Assembly (NCBI RefSeq): GCF_003938605.1
Contig: NZ_RHWX01000008.1
Location: forward strand, 104,620-168,619
Length of the DNA stretch: 64,000 nt
Reading direction: 5' to 3'
Source: Brevundimonas sp. 357
GTDB lineage: Bacteria; Pseudomonadota; Alphaproteobacteria; Caulobacterales; Caulobacteraceae
Shown: in pieces, positions 20,440 to 29,377 of the stretch
How positions within the stretch are numbered: position 1 is the stretch's first letter
How the letters are laid out: every line of letters begins with the position of its first letter
The notes under the pieces: generated by a model
What the model was told of the DNA's origin: nothing
What the model saw: only the letters and a program-made list of their open reading frames with translations
Databases searched by the model: none
Position numbers and translations under genes: made by a program

Positions 20440-21387
20440 TTACGCAACAGCCTTGGTTTCACGCACGCCCAGCACCCGGCAGATCGCATAGACCAGCTCG
20501 GCGCGGTTCAGGGTGTAGAAGTGGAAGTCCGAAAAGCCTTCTTCCTGCAGACGGGCGCAGGTCTCGGCGGCGATGGAGGCGGCCAGCAGCTTGCGTGTCT
20601 CCGGGTCGTCGTCCAGCCCGTCGAAATGCCCCGCAAGCCAGTCGGGCAGGGCCGCGCCGCACGCCGCCGTCATCCGCTTCAGCCCGGCGAAGTTGGACAC
20701 CGGCATGACGCCGGGGATCAGGGGGATGGTCACGCCCGCCGCCCGCACCCGGTCGCGGAAGCGCAGGAAGGCCTCGATGTCGAAGAAGAACTGCGTCACG
20801 GCGCGCGTGGCGCCCGCGTCGACCTTGGCCTTCAACACCTCGATGTCGTGGTCGATCGACGGGCTTTCCGGGTGCTTTTCAGGATAGGCGCCGACCGTGA
20901 CCTCGAACCCGCCGATGCGGCTGAGGGCGGCGGTCAGTTCGGTGGCGTTGGCGTAGCCGTCGGTGCGCGGCGTATAGGCGCCGCCGATGCCTGCCGCGCC
21001 AGGCGGGTCGCCGCGCAGGGCGACGATGTGATCGACGCCGATGGCCTTATAGCCTTCGATGACCTCATCGACTTCGGCGCGGCTGGCCTCGACGCAGGTC
21101 AGGTGGGCGGCGGGGCGCAGGGTCGTCTCGCTGATGATGCGCTGGACGGTGCGGTGGGTCCGCTCGCGCGTCGAGCCGCCCGCGCCGTAGGTGACGGAGA
21201 CGAATGCCGGGTTCAGCGGCTCCAGCCGCCGGATCGCCGCCCACAGATTGGCCTCGGCCGCGTCGGTCTTGGGCGGAAAGAACTCGAAGGAGACATTGAC
21301 GGCGTTGCGGTTGGAGCCGGCGCGGGCCACCGGCCCCAGCGGCGACAGCAGCAGGGCGCGGGCTTCAGCGAGAGAGGAGGGGGCCAT
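20440..21387 (-). CDS. metF: methylenetetrahydrofolate reductase
   Basis: Makes 5-methyl-tetrahydrofolate for MetH, using FAD. The 315-residue protein begins with MAPSSLAEARALLL and has the family motifs VSFEFFPPK, FVSVTYGAGGSTRERT, VALRGDPP and TQFFFDIEAFLRF. The reading frame is open far upstream, but ATG at 21387 shares one base with the TGA of the ArsR-type gene and has GGAGG-like bases ahead of it. Confidence 0.95.
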   Translation of the reverse strand: MAPSSLAEARALLLSPLGPVARAGSNRNAVNVSFEFFPPKTDAAEANLWAAIRRLEPLNPAFVSVTYGAGGSTRERTHRTVQRIISETTLRPAAHLTCVEASRAEVDEVIEGYKAIGVDHIVALRGDPPGAAGIGGAYTPRTDGYANATELTAALSRIGGFEVTVGAYPEKHPESPSIDHDIEVLKAKVDAGATRAVTQFFFDIEAFLRFRDRVRAAGVTIPLIPGVMPVSNFAGLKRMTAACGAALPDWLAGHFDGLDDDPETRKLLAASIAAETCARLQEEGFSDFHFYTLNRAELVYAICRVLGVRETKAVA

Positions 21388-22349
21388 CAGGCGGTCTTTC
21401 GGGCAGGGCTTGCGGCGCGTTCGCCGGTCCAGATGTGAACGGTCAGGCCCTCGGTGTCGGGCGGCAGGGCGATGGGCGCCGAGGGCGTCAGGCCCGCCTT
21501 GGTCAGCCATTCGCGGATTTCGGCGTCGGCGAAACCCAGACGGCGGTGTTGATGCGCCTCGCGCAGGTGCTCGAACTTGTGGGGCGCGAAGTCGACGATC
21601 AGCAGCTTGCCGCCCGGCATGACCAGACGCGCGGCCTCGGCCACGGCGGCGGCCGGATCGGCGAGGTAGTGCAGCACCTGGTGGACGATCACCAGATCGG
21701 CGCTTTCGTGCGGCAGGCGGGTCGAGAAGATGTCGCCGTGGCGCAGCTCGACCTTGTCCAGCCCGGCCTTGGAGACATTGGCGCGGGCGATGTTCAGCAT
21801 GTTCTGCGACAGGTCGAGGCCGACCGACATCTTCGCCTGCTTGCCGAACAGGGTCAGCATCCGGCCCGAGCCGGTGCCCAGATCGACCACGCGCTCGAAT
21901 GGGCCGGACCCGGCCGCGCGTGCGACCGCCGCCTCGACCGCGCTTTCGCAGACATAGAGGCTGCGCATCTGGTCCCACTGGGGCGCGATCTGCTCGAAAT
22001 AGCGGGCGGCGTCGATGGCGCGCTCCTTGCGCACCTCGTCCAGACGGCGATGGTCGGCCTCGCCCTCGCCGTCGTCCAGCAGGTCCAGGACGGTGTCGAT
22101 CAGACGCCGCGACAGGGCGTCGTGCGACAGGCGATAGAAGACGCGCGCGCCGTCGGGGAATCGCTCGATCAGACCGGCGTCGGCCATCAGCTTCAGATGG
22201 CGCGAGACGCGCGGTTGGCTCTGGTCCAGAACACGCGACAGCTCCATCACCGACAGCTCTTCCGCGGCCAGCAGGGACAGGACGCGCAGGCGGGTCGGTT
22301 CGCCGGCGGCGCGCAGGGCTTCAACGGTCTGGTCAGCGGTTAGTGTCAT
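21387..22349 (-). CDS. ArsR-family regulator fused to a SAM-methyltransferase domain
   Basis: A 320-residue protein. Residues 1-90 form an ArsR winged helix (EPTRLRVLSLLAAEELSVME then DQSQPRVSRHLKLM, the recognition helix). Residues about 105-300 are a class I methyltransferase fold with FERVVDLGTGSGRML and LRHGDIFSTRLPHES. In such fusions the methyltransferase fold probably senses SAM or SAH. As first gene of the metF-metH operon, and with a palindrome directly ahead of its start, it is likely an autoregulating repressor of the operon, analogous to SahR-type regulators. Confidence 0.88.
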   Translation of the reverse strand: MTLTADQTVEALRAAGEPTRLRVLSLLAAEELSVMELSRVLDQSQPRVSRHLKLMADAGLIERFPDGARVFYRLSHDALSRRLIDTVLDLLDDGEGEADHRRLDEVRKERAIDAARYFEQIAPQWDQMRSLYVCESAVEAAVARAAGSGPFERVVDLGTGSGRMLTLFGKQAKMSVGLDLSQNMLNIARANVSKAGLDKVELRHGDIFSTRLPHESADLVIVHQVLHYLADPAAAVAEAARLVMPGGKLLIVDFAPHKFEHLREAHQHRRLGFADAEIREWLTKAGLTPSAPIALPPDTEGLTVHIWTGERAASPARKTA

Positions 22350-22352
22350 GGA

Positions 22353-22376
22353 GCGTATAAAGATATCCTTATACGC
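22353..22376. promoter_or_regulatory. palindromic operator of the met operon
   Basis: A 24-bp near-perfect palindrome, GCGTATAA-A-GATATC-C-TTATACGC, with one mismatched pair. It ends 4 bases before the ATG of the ArsR-methyltransferase gene in an otherwise AT-rich patch, so a bound dimer would block transcription or ribosome access. The 12-bp half-site is typical of ArsR-family operators. Confidence 0.75.
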
Positions 22377-22485
22377 TTATGCAAGCAAAATCTGGTCGCG
22401 TGCGTCTTCTATCCGCGTAATGCAGGCACGGATCATTCTTTTCGTGTCTGGAATAGGGGGCGAGACGGCCCCGAGGGACGGAATT

Positions 22486-23415
22486 TCAGTCTGCGACAGG
22501 CGTCTTCAGCGGCTCGTCCGCAAAGTGGGCCGAGAGATTCTGCAGAAGCAGCATCAGCATGCCCTGCACCGCTTCGGTCGTGGCGCCGCCAGTGTGGGGC
22601 GTCAGGACGGTGTTGGGCACGCCCGCCCAACGCGCGGCCTCGGTCGGCTCCTCTGCGAAGACGTCGAGCGCTGCGCCGCCCAGACGACCGTCCTTGAGAG
22701 CGATGATGACGGCGTCCTCGTCCACCAATTGTCCGCGCGCGACGTTGACCAGTAGGCCCGACGGTCCAAGCGCCTCGATCACTTCGGCCGAGATCAGGCC
22801 CCGGTTGCTCGCATCGGCCCGGCAAGTCACGACGAGGATGTCGGAACCGCGCGCCAGATCGATCAGGCTGTCGGCGCGAGACCAGGCGGCCTCCTTTTCT
22901 CGCGGGGCCCACCAATGGACCTCCATCCGCATGACTTCGGCGCGTCTCGCTACGGCCTCGCCGATACGGCCCAGGCCGATTATTCCCAGTCTCTGATCGC
23001 TCAGGGAGGTGGTGATGCTGCGGCTGGACAGGCTCCACTCGCCCGCGCGGATGGTGCGGTCGCCCTCGGCGATCTGGCGGCGAGCGGCCAGGATTAGGCC
23101 GATGGCGTGGTCGGCCACGTCTTCGTGGTTCACGCCGGGGGCATGGGTGACGGGCAGGCCGCGCGCGCGGCACCATTCGACATCGATGCCGTCATAGCCC
23201 GCCGTGAAGCAGGCGATCAGCGACAGATTGGGCAGGCGTTCGATCAGGCTCTTGTCCAGTTCGAACTCGCCCGCGACGATCAGAGCGCGGATATCATGGG
23301 CGGCCTCGATCGGCGGGCCTTCCCAGAAGCGATAGACGTCGTAGGCGCCTTCCAGGAAGGCGCTCAGCGGGGCCAGATGCCGCTGCATGATCAGGACGGC
23401 GGGACGCTGGGTCAT
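22486..23415 (-). CDS. D-2-hydroxyacid dehydrogenase family protein
   Basis: A 309-residue NAD(P)-dependent enzyme. It has LGIIGLGRIGEAVARR (Rossmann GxGxxG, near residue 147), NVARGQLVDEDA with the catalytic arginine, and TPHTGGATTEA with the catalytic histidine. Closest in style to glyoxylate/hydroxypyruvate reductases. The usual ARG motif after the Rossmann domain is intact. Substrate not determinable. Confidence 0.88.
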   Translation of the reverse strand: MTQRPAVLIMQRHLAPLSAFLEGAYDVYRFWEGPPIEAAHDIRALIVAGEFELDKSLIERLPNLSLIACFTAGYDGIDVEWCRARGLPVTHAPGVNHEDVADHAIGLILAARRQIAEGDRTIRAGEWSLSSRSITTSLSDQRLGIIGLGRIGEAVARRAEVMRMEVHWWAPREKEAAWSRADSLIDLARGSDILVVTCRADASNRGLISAEVIEALGPSGLLVNVARGQLVDEDAVIIALKDGRLGGAALDVFAEEPTEAARWAGVPNTVLTPHTGGATTEAVQGMLMLLLQNLSAHFADEPLKTPVAD

Positions 23416-23467
23416 GGGGACAGACTATCCCGCTTTCGTCGGAGCGCCAGCCTTCTCATTCACCGCT

Positions 23468-23489
23468 CATCCCGGCGGACGCCGGGATG
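23468..23489. repeat. short extragenic palindrome
   Basis: CATCCCGGC and GCCGGGATG form a perfect 9-bp stem with a GGAC loop, between two same-strand genes. It has the form of the scattered extragenic palindromes of this group; the longer element at 29378-29486 carries a similar GGGGATG arm. Confidence 0.55.
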
Positions 23490-23509
23490 AACGGGAGAGG
23501 GGGCATAGA

Positions 23510-23538
23510 AAAATGGCCCCCCGATTGTTCGGAGGGCC
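23510..23538 (-). terminator. ettA terminator
   Basis: GGCCCTCCG and CGGGGGGCC pair (one mismatch-like T-G) around a 6-base loop; the minus-strand tail is ATTTTTC. It lies 22 bases after the ettA stop. Confidence 0.75.
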
Positions 23539-23560
23539 GCTTGTCAATCTGTCAGCTGGA

Positions 23561-25228
23561 TCAGCGACCGAACTTTTGGTGCTGGATGCGCTTCGGAATG
23601 ATGCTGTCCGCGCCCAGGCGGCGCATCTTGTCCTGTTCGTAGGCTTCGAAGTTGCCCTCGAACCATTCCACGTGTCCGTCGCCTTCGAAGGCGAGGATGT
23701 GGGTGGCCAGACGGTCCAGGAACCAGCGGTCGTGGCTGATGACCACGGCGCAGCCGGCGAACTCTTCCAGCGCCTCTTCGAGGTTCTGCAGGGTTTCGAT
23801 GTCCAGGTCGTTGGTCGGTTCGTCGAGCAGGATCAGGTTGCCGCCGGTGGCCAGGGTCTTGGCTAGGTGGACGCGGTTACGCTCACCGCCCGACAATTGG
23901 CCGACCTTCTTCTGCTGGTCGCCGCCCTTGAAGTTGAAGCTGCCGACATAGGCGCGGGTGTTAATCTCGCGCTTGCCGACCATCATGACGTCGGTGCCGC
24001 CCGAGATGGCCTGCCAGATGGTGTCGTCCGGCTTCAGATCGTCGCGCGACTGGTCGACATAGGCCAGCTTGACGGTCTCGCCGACCTTGATCGTGCCGCC
24101 GTCGGGCGTTTCTTGGCCGGTGATCAGCTTGAACATGGTCGACTTGCCGGCTCCGTTCGGGCCGATCACGCCGACGATGCCGTTGGGCGGCAGCTTGAAG
24201 GTCAGGTTATCGAACAGAACCTTGTCGCCGTAGGACTTCTTCAGGCCGTCGACTTCCAGCACGACGTTGCCCAGGCGCGGGCCGGGCGGGATCTGGATGA
24301 CGGCGAAGGATTGGGCCTGACGCGAATTTTCCTGCTCGGCGACCATCTTCTCATAGGCGGCCAGACGGGCCTTGGACTTGGCCTGACGGGCCTTGGCGCC
24401 CGAGCGGACCCATTCCAGTTCGCGGGTGAGGGCGCGCTGACGGGCTTCGGATTCCGACTGTTCCTGCACGACGCGCTTCTGCTTGGCTTCCAGCCACGAG
24501 GAATAGTTGCCCTCGTGCGGGTGGCCCTTGCCGCGGTCCAGCTCCAGCGTCCACTTCGTCACCTGATCCAGGAAGTAGCGGTCGTGGGTCACCAGGATGA
24601 CGCAGCCGGGGAAGTTCTCCAGGTGGTGCTGCAGCCAGGCGACGGATTCGGCGTCCAGGTGGTTGGTCGGTTCGTCCATCAGCAGCATGTCGGGCTTCGA
24701 CAGCAGCAGGCGGGCCAGCGCCACGCGGCGCTTTTCACCACCGGACAGGTTGGTGACTTCCCAGTCGTCGGGCGGGCAGCGCAGGGCGCCCATGGCCTGA
24801 TCGATGCGGCTGTCGATGTCCCAGACGTCGCCGGCGTCGATCTTCTCCTGGAGGGCGGTCATCTCCTCCATCAGTTCGTCGGTGTAGTTTTCGCCCAGTT
24901 CGGCGGCGACTTCGTTGAAGCGGTTGACCCACTGCTTCTCTTCGCACCAGGCCTCGACGTTCTGGCGCACGTTCAGCGCCGGATCGAGGTGGGGCTCCTG
25001 CTCCAGATAGCCGCGCTTGACGCCGTCGGCGGCGCGGGCCTCGCCCTGGAACTCGCTGTCCAGACCGGCCATGATCTTCAGCAGGGTGGATTTACCCGAG
25101 CCGTTGACCCCGACGACGCCGATCTTGGCGTCGTTGTAGAAGCTCAGCCAGATGTTCTCGAAGATCTTTTTGCCGCCGGGGAAGGTCTTGGTCAGACCCT
25201 GCATCTGGAAGATATATTGCTGCGCCAT
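23561..25228 (-). CDS. ettA: energy-dependent translational throttle protein EttA
   Basis: ABC-F ATPase that binds the ribosomal E site and gates the first elongation step according to ATP/ADP. The 555-residue protein has two ABC domains (Walker A GVNGSGKST and GPNGAGKST; signatures LSGGEKRR and LSGGERNR; Walker B LLMDEPTNHLD and ILLDEPTNDLD), the EttA arm in the first domain (residues about 95-135) and a charged linker. ATG at 25228 (MAQQYIFQMQ) matches the family start. It is transcribed alone with a clear terminator. Confidence 0.95.
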   Translation of the reverse strand: MAQQYIFQMQGLTKTFPGGKKIFENIWLSFYNDAKIGVVGVNGSGKSTLLKIMAGLDSEFQGEARAADGVKRGYLEQEPHLDPALNVRQNVEAWCEEKQWVNRFNEVAAELGENYTDELMEEMTALQEKIDAGDVWDIDSRIDQAMGALRCPPDDWEVTNLSGGEKRRVALARLLLSKPDMLLMDEPTNHLDAESVAWLQHHLENFPGCVILVTHDRYFLDQVTKWTLELDRGKGHPHEGNYSSWLEAKQKRVVQEQSESEARQRALTRELEWVRSGAKARQAKSKARLAAYEKMVAEQENSRQAQSFAVIQIPPGPRLGNVVLEVDGLKKSYGDKVLFDNLTFKLPPNGIVGVIGPNGAGKSTMFKLITGQETPDGGTIKVGETVKLAYVDQSRDDLKPDDTIWQAISGGTDVMMVGKREINTRAYVGSFNFKGGDQQKKVGQLSGGERNRVHLAKTLATGGNLILLDEPTNDLDIETLQNLEEALEEFAGCAVVISHDRWFLDRLATHILAFEGDGHVEWFEGNFEAYEQDKMRRLGADSIIPKRIQHQKFGR

Positions 25229-25341
25229 GCGTCGCGTCACGCCCTTGATTCAGTGCGGATGGGGAAGTTGACGGGGGATGTAGCGATCCCGACGCCTTTG
25301 GGCAAATCTTCGGATAGGCGCGCGGCTTTTCGGAGGCGGTC

Positions 25342-26271
25342 TCAGCGGGCGGGAAGCACGGCCTCTAGAGCGCGCGTGAATCCGACGGGGGCGACGGTCA
25401 GGTGGTCCTCGTCCTCCAGCACCACGGAGCTGACTTTCAGGCCGGGATAGCCGCGCGATTCCAGGTTGCGGTGCAGCGTCTGCATGTCGCCGACCATGTC
25501 GGCTTCGCTGTTGCGGCGCGTCGGGCCGGGCTTCTCATGACCGCCCACATACATGAAGACCTGGGCGTTCAGATCGCGATGCTTGCGGGCGTAGTCGGCC
25601 TCGACCCCCATCATATAACCCTTGTCGTACCAGAGCGAGGGACTGCCCAGGACGTAGGACTGGAACATCGCCGGGTCGCTGAACAGGATCTGGGCGCCCA
25701 GCAAGCCGCCGTAGGAGTGGCCCAGCAGGACGCGGTGCGCCGGATCGGCGCGGAACGTTTTCTCGATGAAGGGCAGGGCCTGGGTCTTCAGATAGGTCTG
25801 ATAGGCCGCGCCGCCGCCATGCACGGCGGCGCCTGAGCTGCGCGGGCCGTTGGGCGTCGGCGTGTAGTCGCGGCGGCGGCTGTCGGCGCCCTTGTCGCCG
25901 TCGGCGTAGGACAGGCCGACCAGGATGAACTCCTGCACGACCGGTCCTTCCAGATTCACCCGCCTGGCGATCTGGCGGATGATGGGGAAGGCGTAGTCCG
26001 CGTCGGTGACATAGAGCGTGGGATAGCGGCGGCCGGGGTTGGCTTCATAGCCGGCGGGCAGGCTGACGAAGACCTGATAGTTCCGCCCGGACACGGGGTC
26101 GGGCACACTCCATACCTGGGTGCCCGTCAGGACATAGGGCGCGCCTTCGGTCGCGACGGCGGGATCAGGGGCAGGGGCCGTTCGCGCATCCGCCTTTTCG
26201 CCGCATGCGCCCAGAAGCAGGGCGCCTGTCGTGAACATGGCGATCGCCGCCGCCGCGCTGAAAACCCGCAT
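25342..26271 (-). CDS. esterase-family lipoprotein (alpha/beta hydrolase)
   Basis: A 309-residue protein with a lipoprotein signal (LLLGAC, cysteine at about residue 23) and an esterase-D / ferric-enterobactin-esterase-like fold: YPTLYVTDADYAF, the nucleophile elbow LLGHSYGGLL and late EDEDHLTVAP with the catalytic histidine. A loop rich in Arg/Asp/Pro before the nucleophile is typical of siderophore esterases, but no iron genes are near. Probably periplasm-facing; substrate unknown. Confidence 0.82.
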   Translation of the reverse strand: MRVFSAAAAIAMFTTGALLLGACGEKADARTAPAPDPAVATEGAPYVLTGTQVWSVPDPVSGRNYQVFVSLPAGYEANPGRRYPTLYVTDADYAFPIIRQIARRVNLEGPVVQEFILVGLSYADGDKGADSRRRDYTPTPNGPRSSGAAVHGGGAAYQTYLKTQALPFIEKTFRADPAHRVLLGHSYGGLLGAQILFSDPAMFQSYVLGSPSLWYDKGYMMGVEADYARKHRDLNAQVFMYVGGHEKPGPTRRNSEADMVGDMQTLHRNLESRGYPGLKVSSVVLEDEDHLTVAPVGFTRALEAVLPAR

Positions 26272-26343
26272 CCATTCCCTCCAAAGCTTCGCCGTTGACG
26301 CAAGGTTCGGGGCAAATGCGGCGAGGGAAGGGCGAACCGGGCG

Positions 26344-26955
26344 TCAGGCGTAGTTGAAGCTGATCGAGATGCGTTGTTCGGCGGCGCGGTTGGCGGGCAC
26401 TTCGTGACGCAGCCAGCTTTCCCACATCAGCACCGTGCCGGGCGCGGGCTTCAGATAGACGAAGGGCTGCTCGGCCTCGGCGGCGGCGGCGGTCAGGCCG
26501 GGGCGGGCCATCATCATGACCAGGCGCGGGTCTTCGATCTTCAGCGAAGAGGCGCCGTCGGGCACGTGGATGTAGATGGTGCCGGACAGAACCGCATGCG
26601 GGTGGATGTGGCCGGTGTGACCTCCGCCGGGCATCAGGACATTGACCCACAGATTGTCGAGCCGCAGCTTCTTGGCCAGGTCGAAATGCAGACTCTCGGC
26701 GAAGCTCGCAGCGTGCTTGTCCAGCAGCTTCTTCAGCTCGGCGAACTCGGGGAACCGCTGCGGCAGGTCGTTGATCGAGCCGTAGGAGGTGTAGCCCGGA
26801 TAGTGGTTGGCCCGGCACCACTCGATCCCGGCCTTGTCCTCCTCGGCCATGACCAGGCAGAGGTCCAGTAGTTCTTCATGCAAATCGCTCCAGCCGCGCC
26901 CAGCACTGACAAAAGCTTCATAGACTTGGGTCGGGAACAGCGAGCGAAGGGCCAT
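26344..26955 (-). CDS. putative 2OG-Fe(II) oxygenase
   Basis: A 203-residue protein of the family of small 2-oxoglutarate/iron oxygenases with the block GHTGHIHPHAVLSGTIYIHVP (metal-binding His cluster) and the closing WLRHEVPANRAAEQRISISFNY, with the second His and the arginine that binds 2-oxoglutarate. The substrate is unknown. It is monocistronic, divergent from rplM. Confidence 0.8.
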   Translation of the reverse strand: MALRSLFPTQVYEAFVSAGRGWSDLHEELLDLCLVMAEEDKAGIEWCRANHYPGYTSYGSINDLPQRFPEFAELKKLLDKHAASFAESLHFDLAKKLRLDNLWVNVLMPGGGHTGHIHPHAVLSGTIYIHVPDGASSLKIEDPRLVMMMARPGLTAAAAEAEQPFVYLKPAPGTVLMWESWLRHEVPANRAAEQRISISFNYA

Positions 26956-27131
26956 GACTGGCGATTACCGCGTCTGGATTCCTGCGAGAAGATGAAAACG
27001 CCTGGGCTGTGAGCGAGCGATGTTGCAAGGGGCGGGGCGGTTTGAGCGGCAATGATCGGGTATTTTGATACCGTTCATGAAAAATGATTATATATCAATT
27101 AGATAGGTTATTATTAGCATCAACACTGGCA

Positions 27132-27160
27132 TTGACCTCTGATCAGGGAACCTCTATCAG
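27132..27160 (+). promoter_or_regulatory. candidate promoter of rplM-rpsI
   Basis: TTGACC, 17 bases, then TATCAG, about 60 bases before the rplM start, just after a strikingly AT-rich stretch of some 60 bases (27055-27120). The match to housekeeping promoters is good; the AT-rich block could act as an UP-like element. Confidence 0.45.
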
Positions 27161-27221
27161 CACGGCCTCCGCTCAATCCGTCCGGATCGAGCCGCGTTTT
27201 TCGTCTTCCAGGACCCTCATC

Positions 27222-27698
27222 ATGCTGAAGAGCACTACGGCTTCGCTGAAGCCGGCCGAGGTCGAGAAGAAGTGGATCCACATCGACGCCGAAGGCGTCG
27301 TCGTGGGCCGCCTCGCGACCTTCATCGCCAACCGCCTGCGCGGCAAGCACCTGCCGACCTACACCCCGCACGTTGACTGCGGCGACTACGTCGTCGTCAC
27401 CAACGTCGACAAGGTGGTGTTCACCGGCAAGAAGACCACCGACAAGGTCTACTATCGCCACACCGGCCACCCCGGCGGCATCAAGGAAACCACCCCGGAG
27501 AAGGTTCTGGGCGGTCGTTTCCCCGAGCGCGTCCTCGAAAAGGCCGTTGAGCGCATGCTGCCCAAGGAGTCGCCGCTGGCTCGCAAGCAGATGACCCACC
27601 TGCGCCTGTTCGCCGGCGCGGCTCACGAACACGAAGCCCAACAGCCCACGACCATCGACTTCAAGTCGATGTCGTCCAAGAACACCCGGAGCGCCTGA
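27222..27698 (+). CDS. rplM: 50S ribosomal protein L13
   Basis: 158-residue L13 of the large subunit. [38 protein letters not shown] and GMLP-like [14 protein letters not shown] are conserved. ATG at 27222 preceded by AGGA fits family length; the frame is open for 46 codons upstream. It is cotranscribed with rpsI, which starts 2 bases after the stop. Confidence 0.97.
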   Translation: MLKSTTASLKPAEVEKKWIHIDAEGVVVGRLATFIANRLRGKHLPTYTPHVDCGDYVVVTNVDKVVFTGKKTTDKVYYRHTGHPGGIKETTPEKVLGGRFPERVLEKAVERMLPKESPLARKQMTHLRLFAGAAHEHEAQQPTTIDFKSMSSKNTRSA

Positions 27699-27700
27699 GC

Positions 27701-28189
27701 ATGACCGACGTGACTCAAGACACCGCCGCCGGCTTTGACGCCCTGAAGGGCCTGGGCACCGCTGCTGCCGAGGAAATCGTCCGCGAGCCGAAGATCGACG
27801 CCCTGGGCCGTTCGTACTCGACCGGCAAGCGCAAGAACGCCATCGCCCGCGTGTGGGTGAAGCGCGGCACCGGCAAGATCACCGTCAACGGCAAGGACGT
27901 GGCCGCCTACTTCGCCCGTCCGGTGCTGCAGATGATGGTCGCCCAGCCGCTGACCGTTTCGGACCGCGCCACGCAGTACGACGTGATCTGCACCGTCGAA
28001 GGTTCGGGCCTGTCGGGCCAGGCCGGCGCCATCCGCCACGGCCTGTCGCACGCCCTGACCCACTACGAGCCGGAACTGCGCAAGGTTCTGAAGCCGCACG
28101 GCTTCCTGACCCGCGACAGCCGCGTCGTCGAGCGTAAGAAGTACGGCCGCGCCAAGGCTCGCCGCAGCTTCCAGTTCTCGAAGCGCTAA
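27701..28189 (+). CDS. rpsI: 30S ribosomal protein S9
   Basis: 162 residues including a roughly 40-residue alphaproteobacterial N-terminal extension. The core starts at [19 protein letters not shown] and ends with the basic tail [17 protein letters not shown], whose last arginine touches P-site tRNA. It is second in the rplM-rpsI operon and is followed by a strong terminator. Confidence 0.97.
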   Translation: MTDVTQDTAAGFDALKGLGTAAAEEIVREPKIDALGRSYSTGKRKNAIARVWVKRGTGKITVNGKDVAAYFARPVLQMMVAQPLTVSDRATQYDVICTVEGSGLSGQAGAIRHGLSHALTHYEPELRKVLKPHGFLTRDSRVVERKKYGRAKARRSFQFSKR

Positions 28190-28221
28190 GTCGGTCGCGA
28201 ACCCGCGACTGGGAATACAAG

Positions 28222-28254
28222 GGCGCTTCGAGGCAACTCGAAGCGCCTTTTCTT
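28222..28254 (+). terminator. terminator of rplM-rpsI
   Basis: GGCGCTTCGA and TCGAAGCGCC form a perfect 10-bp stem with a 6-base loop followed by TTTTCTTTT. Confidence 0.9.
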
Positions 28255-28258
28255 TTGT

Positions 28259-28416
28259 CCTTCTCCCCTTGTGGGAGAAGGTGGCGGCCGAAGGCCGACG
28301 GATGAGGGGTTTCGCTTCGCCGAGATCCCTCGCCTGAAGATCGCCAGAATGTCGTTTCAATGCGACCCCTCATCCGACCCGCTGTGCGGGCCACCTTCTC
28401 CCACAAGGGGAGAAGG
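28259..28416. repeat. 160-bp inverted-repeat element (MITE-like) before argC
   Basis: Arms of about 52 bases (28259-28310 and 28365-28416) are near-perfect inverse copies, from CCTTCTCCCC inward to ATGAGGGGT. Each arm also folds on itself (CTTCTCCC with GGGAGAAG). The two arms differ in a small internal hairpin, GGCCGAAGGCC versus CCCGCTGTGCGGG, so pairing is preserved while the sequence changed. About 54 unrelated bases lie in the centre. This is a non-coding repeat of the kind dispersed in alphaproteobacterial genomes. The right arm ends 3 bases before the argC SD. Confidence 0.75.
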
Positions 28417-28429
28417 GCAGGAGATGCGA

Positions 28430-29365
28430 ATGACCCACACTATCTTCATCGACGGCGAGGCCGGAACCACGGGGCTGGAAATTCGCGAGCGTCTGGAGGC
28501 GCGCGGCGATCTGGAGCTGATGCTGCTGGGCGACCGCCGACGCGATGTCGAGGCGCGGCGCGAGGCGCTGAACAGCGCCGATGCGGTCATCCTGTGCCTG
28601 CCGGACGATGCGGCTAAGGAAGCCGTGTCAATGATCGAGAATCCGGCGGTGCGGGTCATCGACGCCTCGACCGCCTATCGTGTGGCGGACGGCTGGACCT
28701 ATGGCTTCGCCGAGATGGATACGGGCCAGCGTGCGGCCATCGCCGCCTCGACGCGGGTGTCGAACCCCGGCTGCTATCCGACCGGCTTCATCGGCCTGAT
28801 GCGGCCGCTGGTGAAGGCGGGGCTGGTCCCGGCCGACTGGCCCGTCACGATCAATGCGGTGTCCGGCTATTCCGGCGGCGGCAAGGCCATGATAGCCGAG
28901 TTCGAGGCCGAAGGGGCTGCGACCGCCTTCCGCGCCTATGGCCTGACGTTGAAGCACAAGCATGTGCCGGAAATGACGAAGCACGCGGGGCTGTCGCGCC
29001 CGGTGCTGTTCTCGCCCGCCGTGGGGAACTATCGTCAGGGGATGCTGGTCGAGGTGCCGTTGCACCTATCGGCCCTGCCCGAGACGCCCTCGGTCGAGCG
29101 GCTGCACGGCGCCCTGGTCGAGGCCTATGAGGGCCAGCATTTCGTCGAGGTCGCCGAAATCGACGAGACCGAGGCCATGACCGGCATCGAGCCCGAGGGC
29201 CTGAACGGCACCAACCGGATGCGCCTGCACGTCTTCGGCGACCGCGGGGGTGAACAGGCGCGTCTGGTCGCCCTGCTGGACAATCTGGGCAAGGGCGCCT
29301 CGGGCGCGGCGGTCCAGAACCTCAACATCATGCTGGGTCTGGACGAGGCGACCGGCCTCAGCTGA
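28430..29365 (+). CDS. argC: N-acetyl-gamma-glutamyl-phosphate reductase (short type)
   Basis: Third step of arginine synthesis: NADPH reduction of N-acetylglutamyl phosphate to the semialdehyde. The 311-residue short form shows GEAGTTGLEIRERL, the catalytic cysteine in VSNPGCYPTG (C115) and the KHKHVPEM histidine segment. ATG at 28430 lies 6 bases after AGGAG; an earlier ATG at 28424 would be too close. The upstream inverted-repeat element forms its leader. Confidence 0.92.
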   Translation: MTHTIFIDGEAGTTGLEIRERLEARGDLELMLLGDRRRDVEARREALNSADAVILCLPDDAAKEAVSMIENPAVRVIDASTAYRVADGWTYGFAEMDTGQRAAIAASTRVSNPGCYPTGFIGLMRPLVKAGLVPADWPVTINAVSGYSGGGKAMIAEFEAEGAATAFRAYGLTLKHKHVPEMTKHAGLSRPVLFSPAVGNYRQGMLVEVPLHLSALPETPSVERLHGALVEAYEGQHFVEVAEIDETEAMTGIEPEGLNGTNRMRLHVFGDRGGEQARLVALLDNLGKGASGAAVQNLNIMLGLDEATGLS

Positions 29366-29377
29366 CGCCTTATTCTG

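Noticed and set aside
22350..22485. SAM or SAH riboswitch before the met operon
   Set aside because: The stretch holds the palindrome but none of the conserved riboswitch cores I know; DNA-binding control is more likely.
23867..25450. 527-codon open frame opposite ettA
   Set aside because: Antisense shadow of ettA; no motifs.
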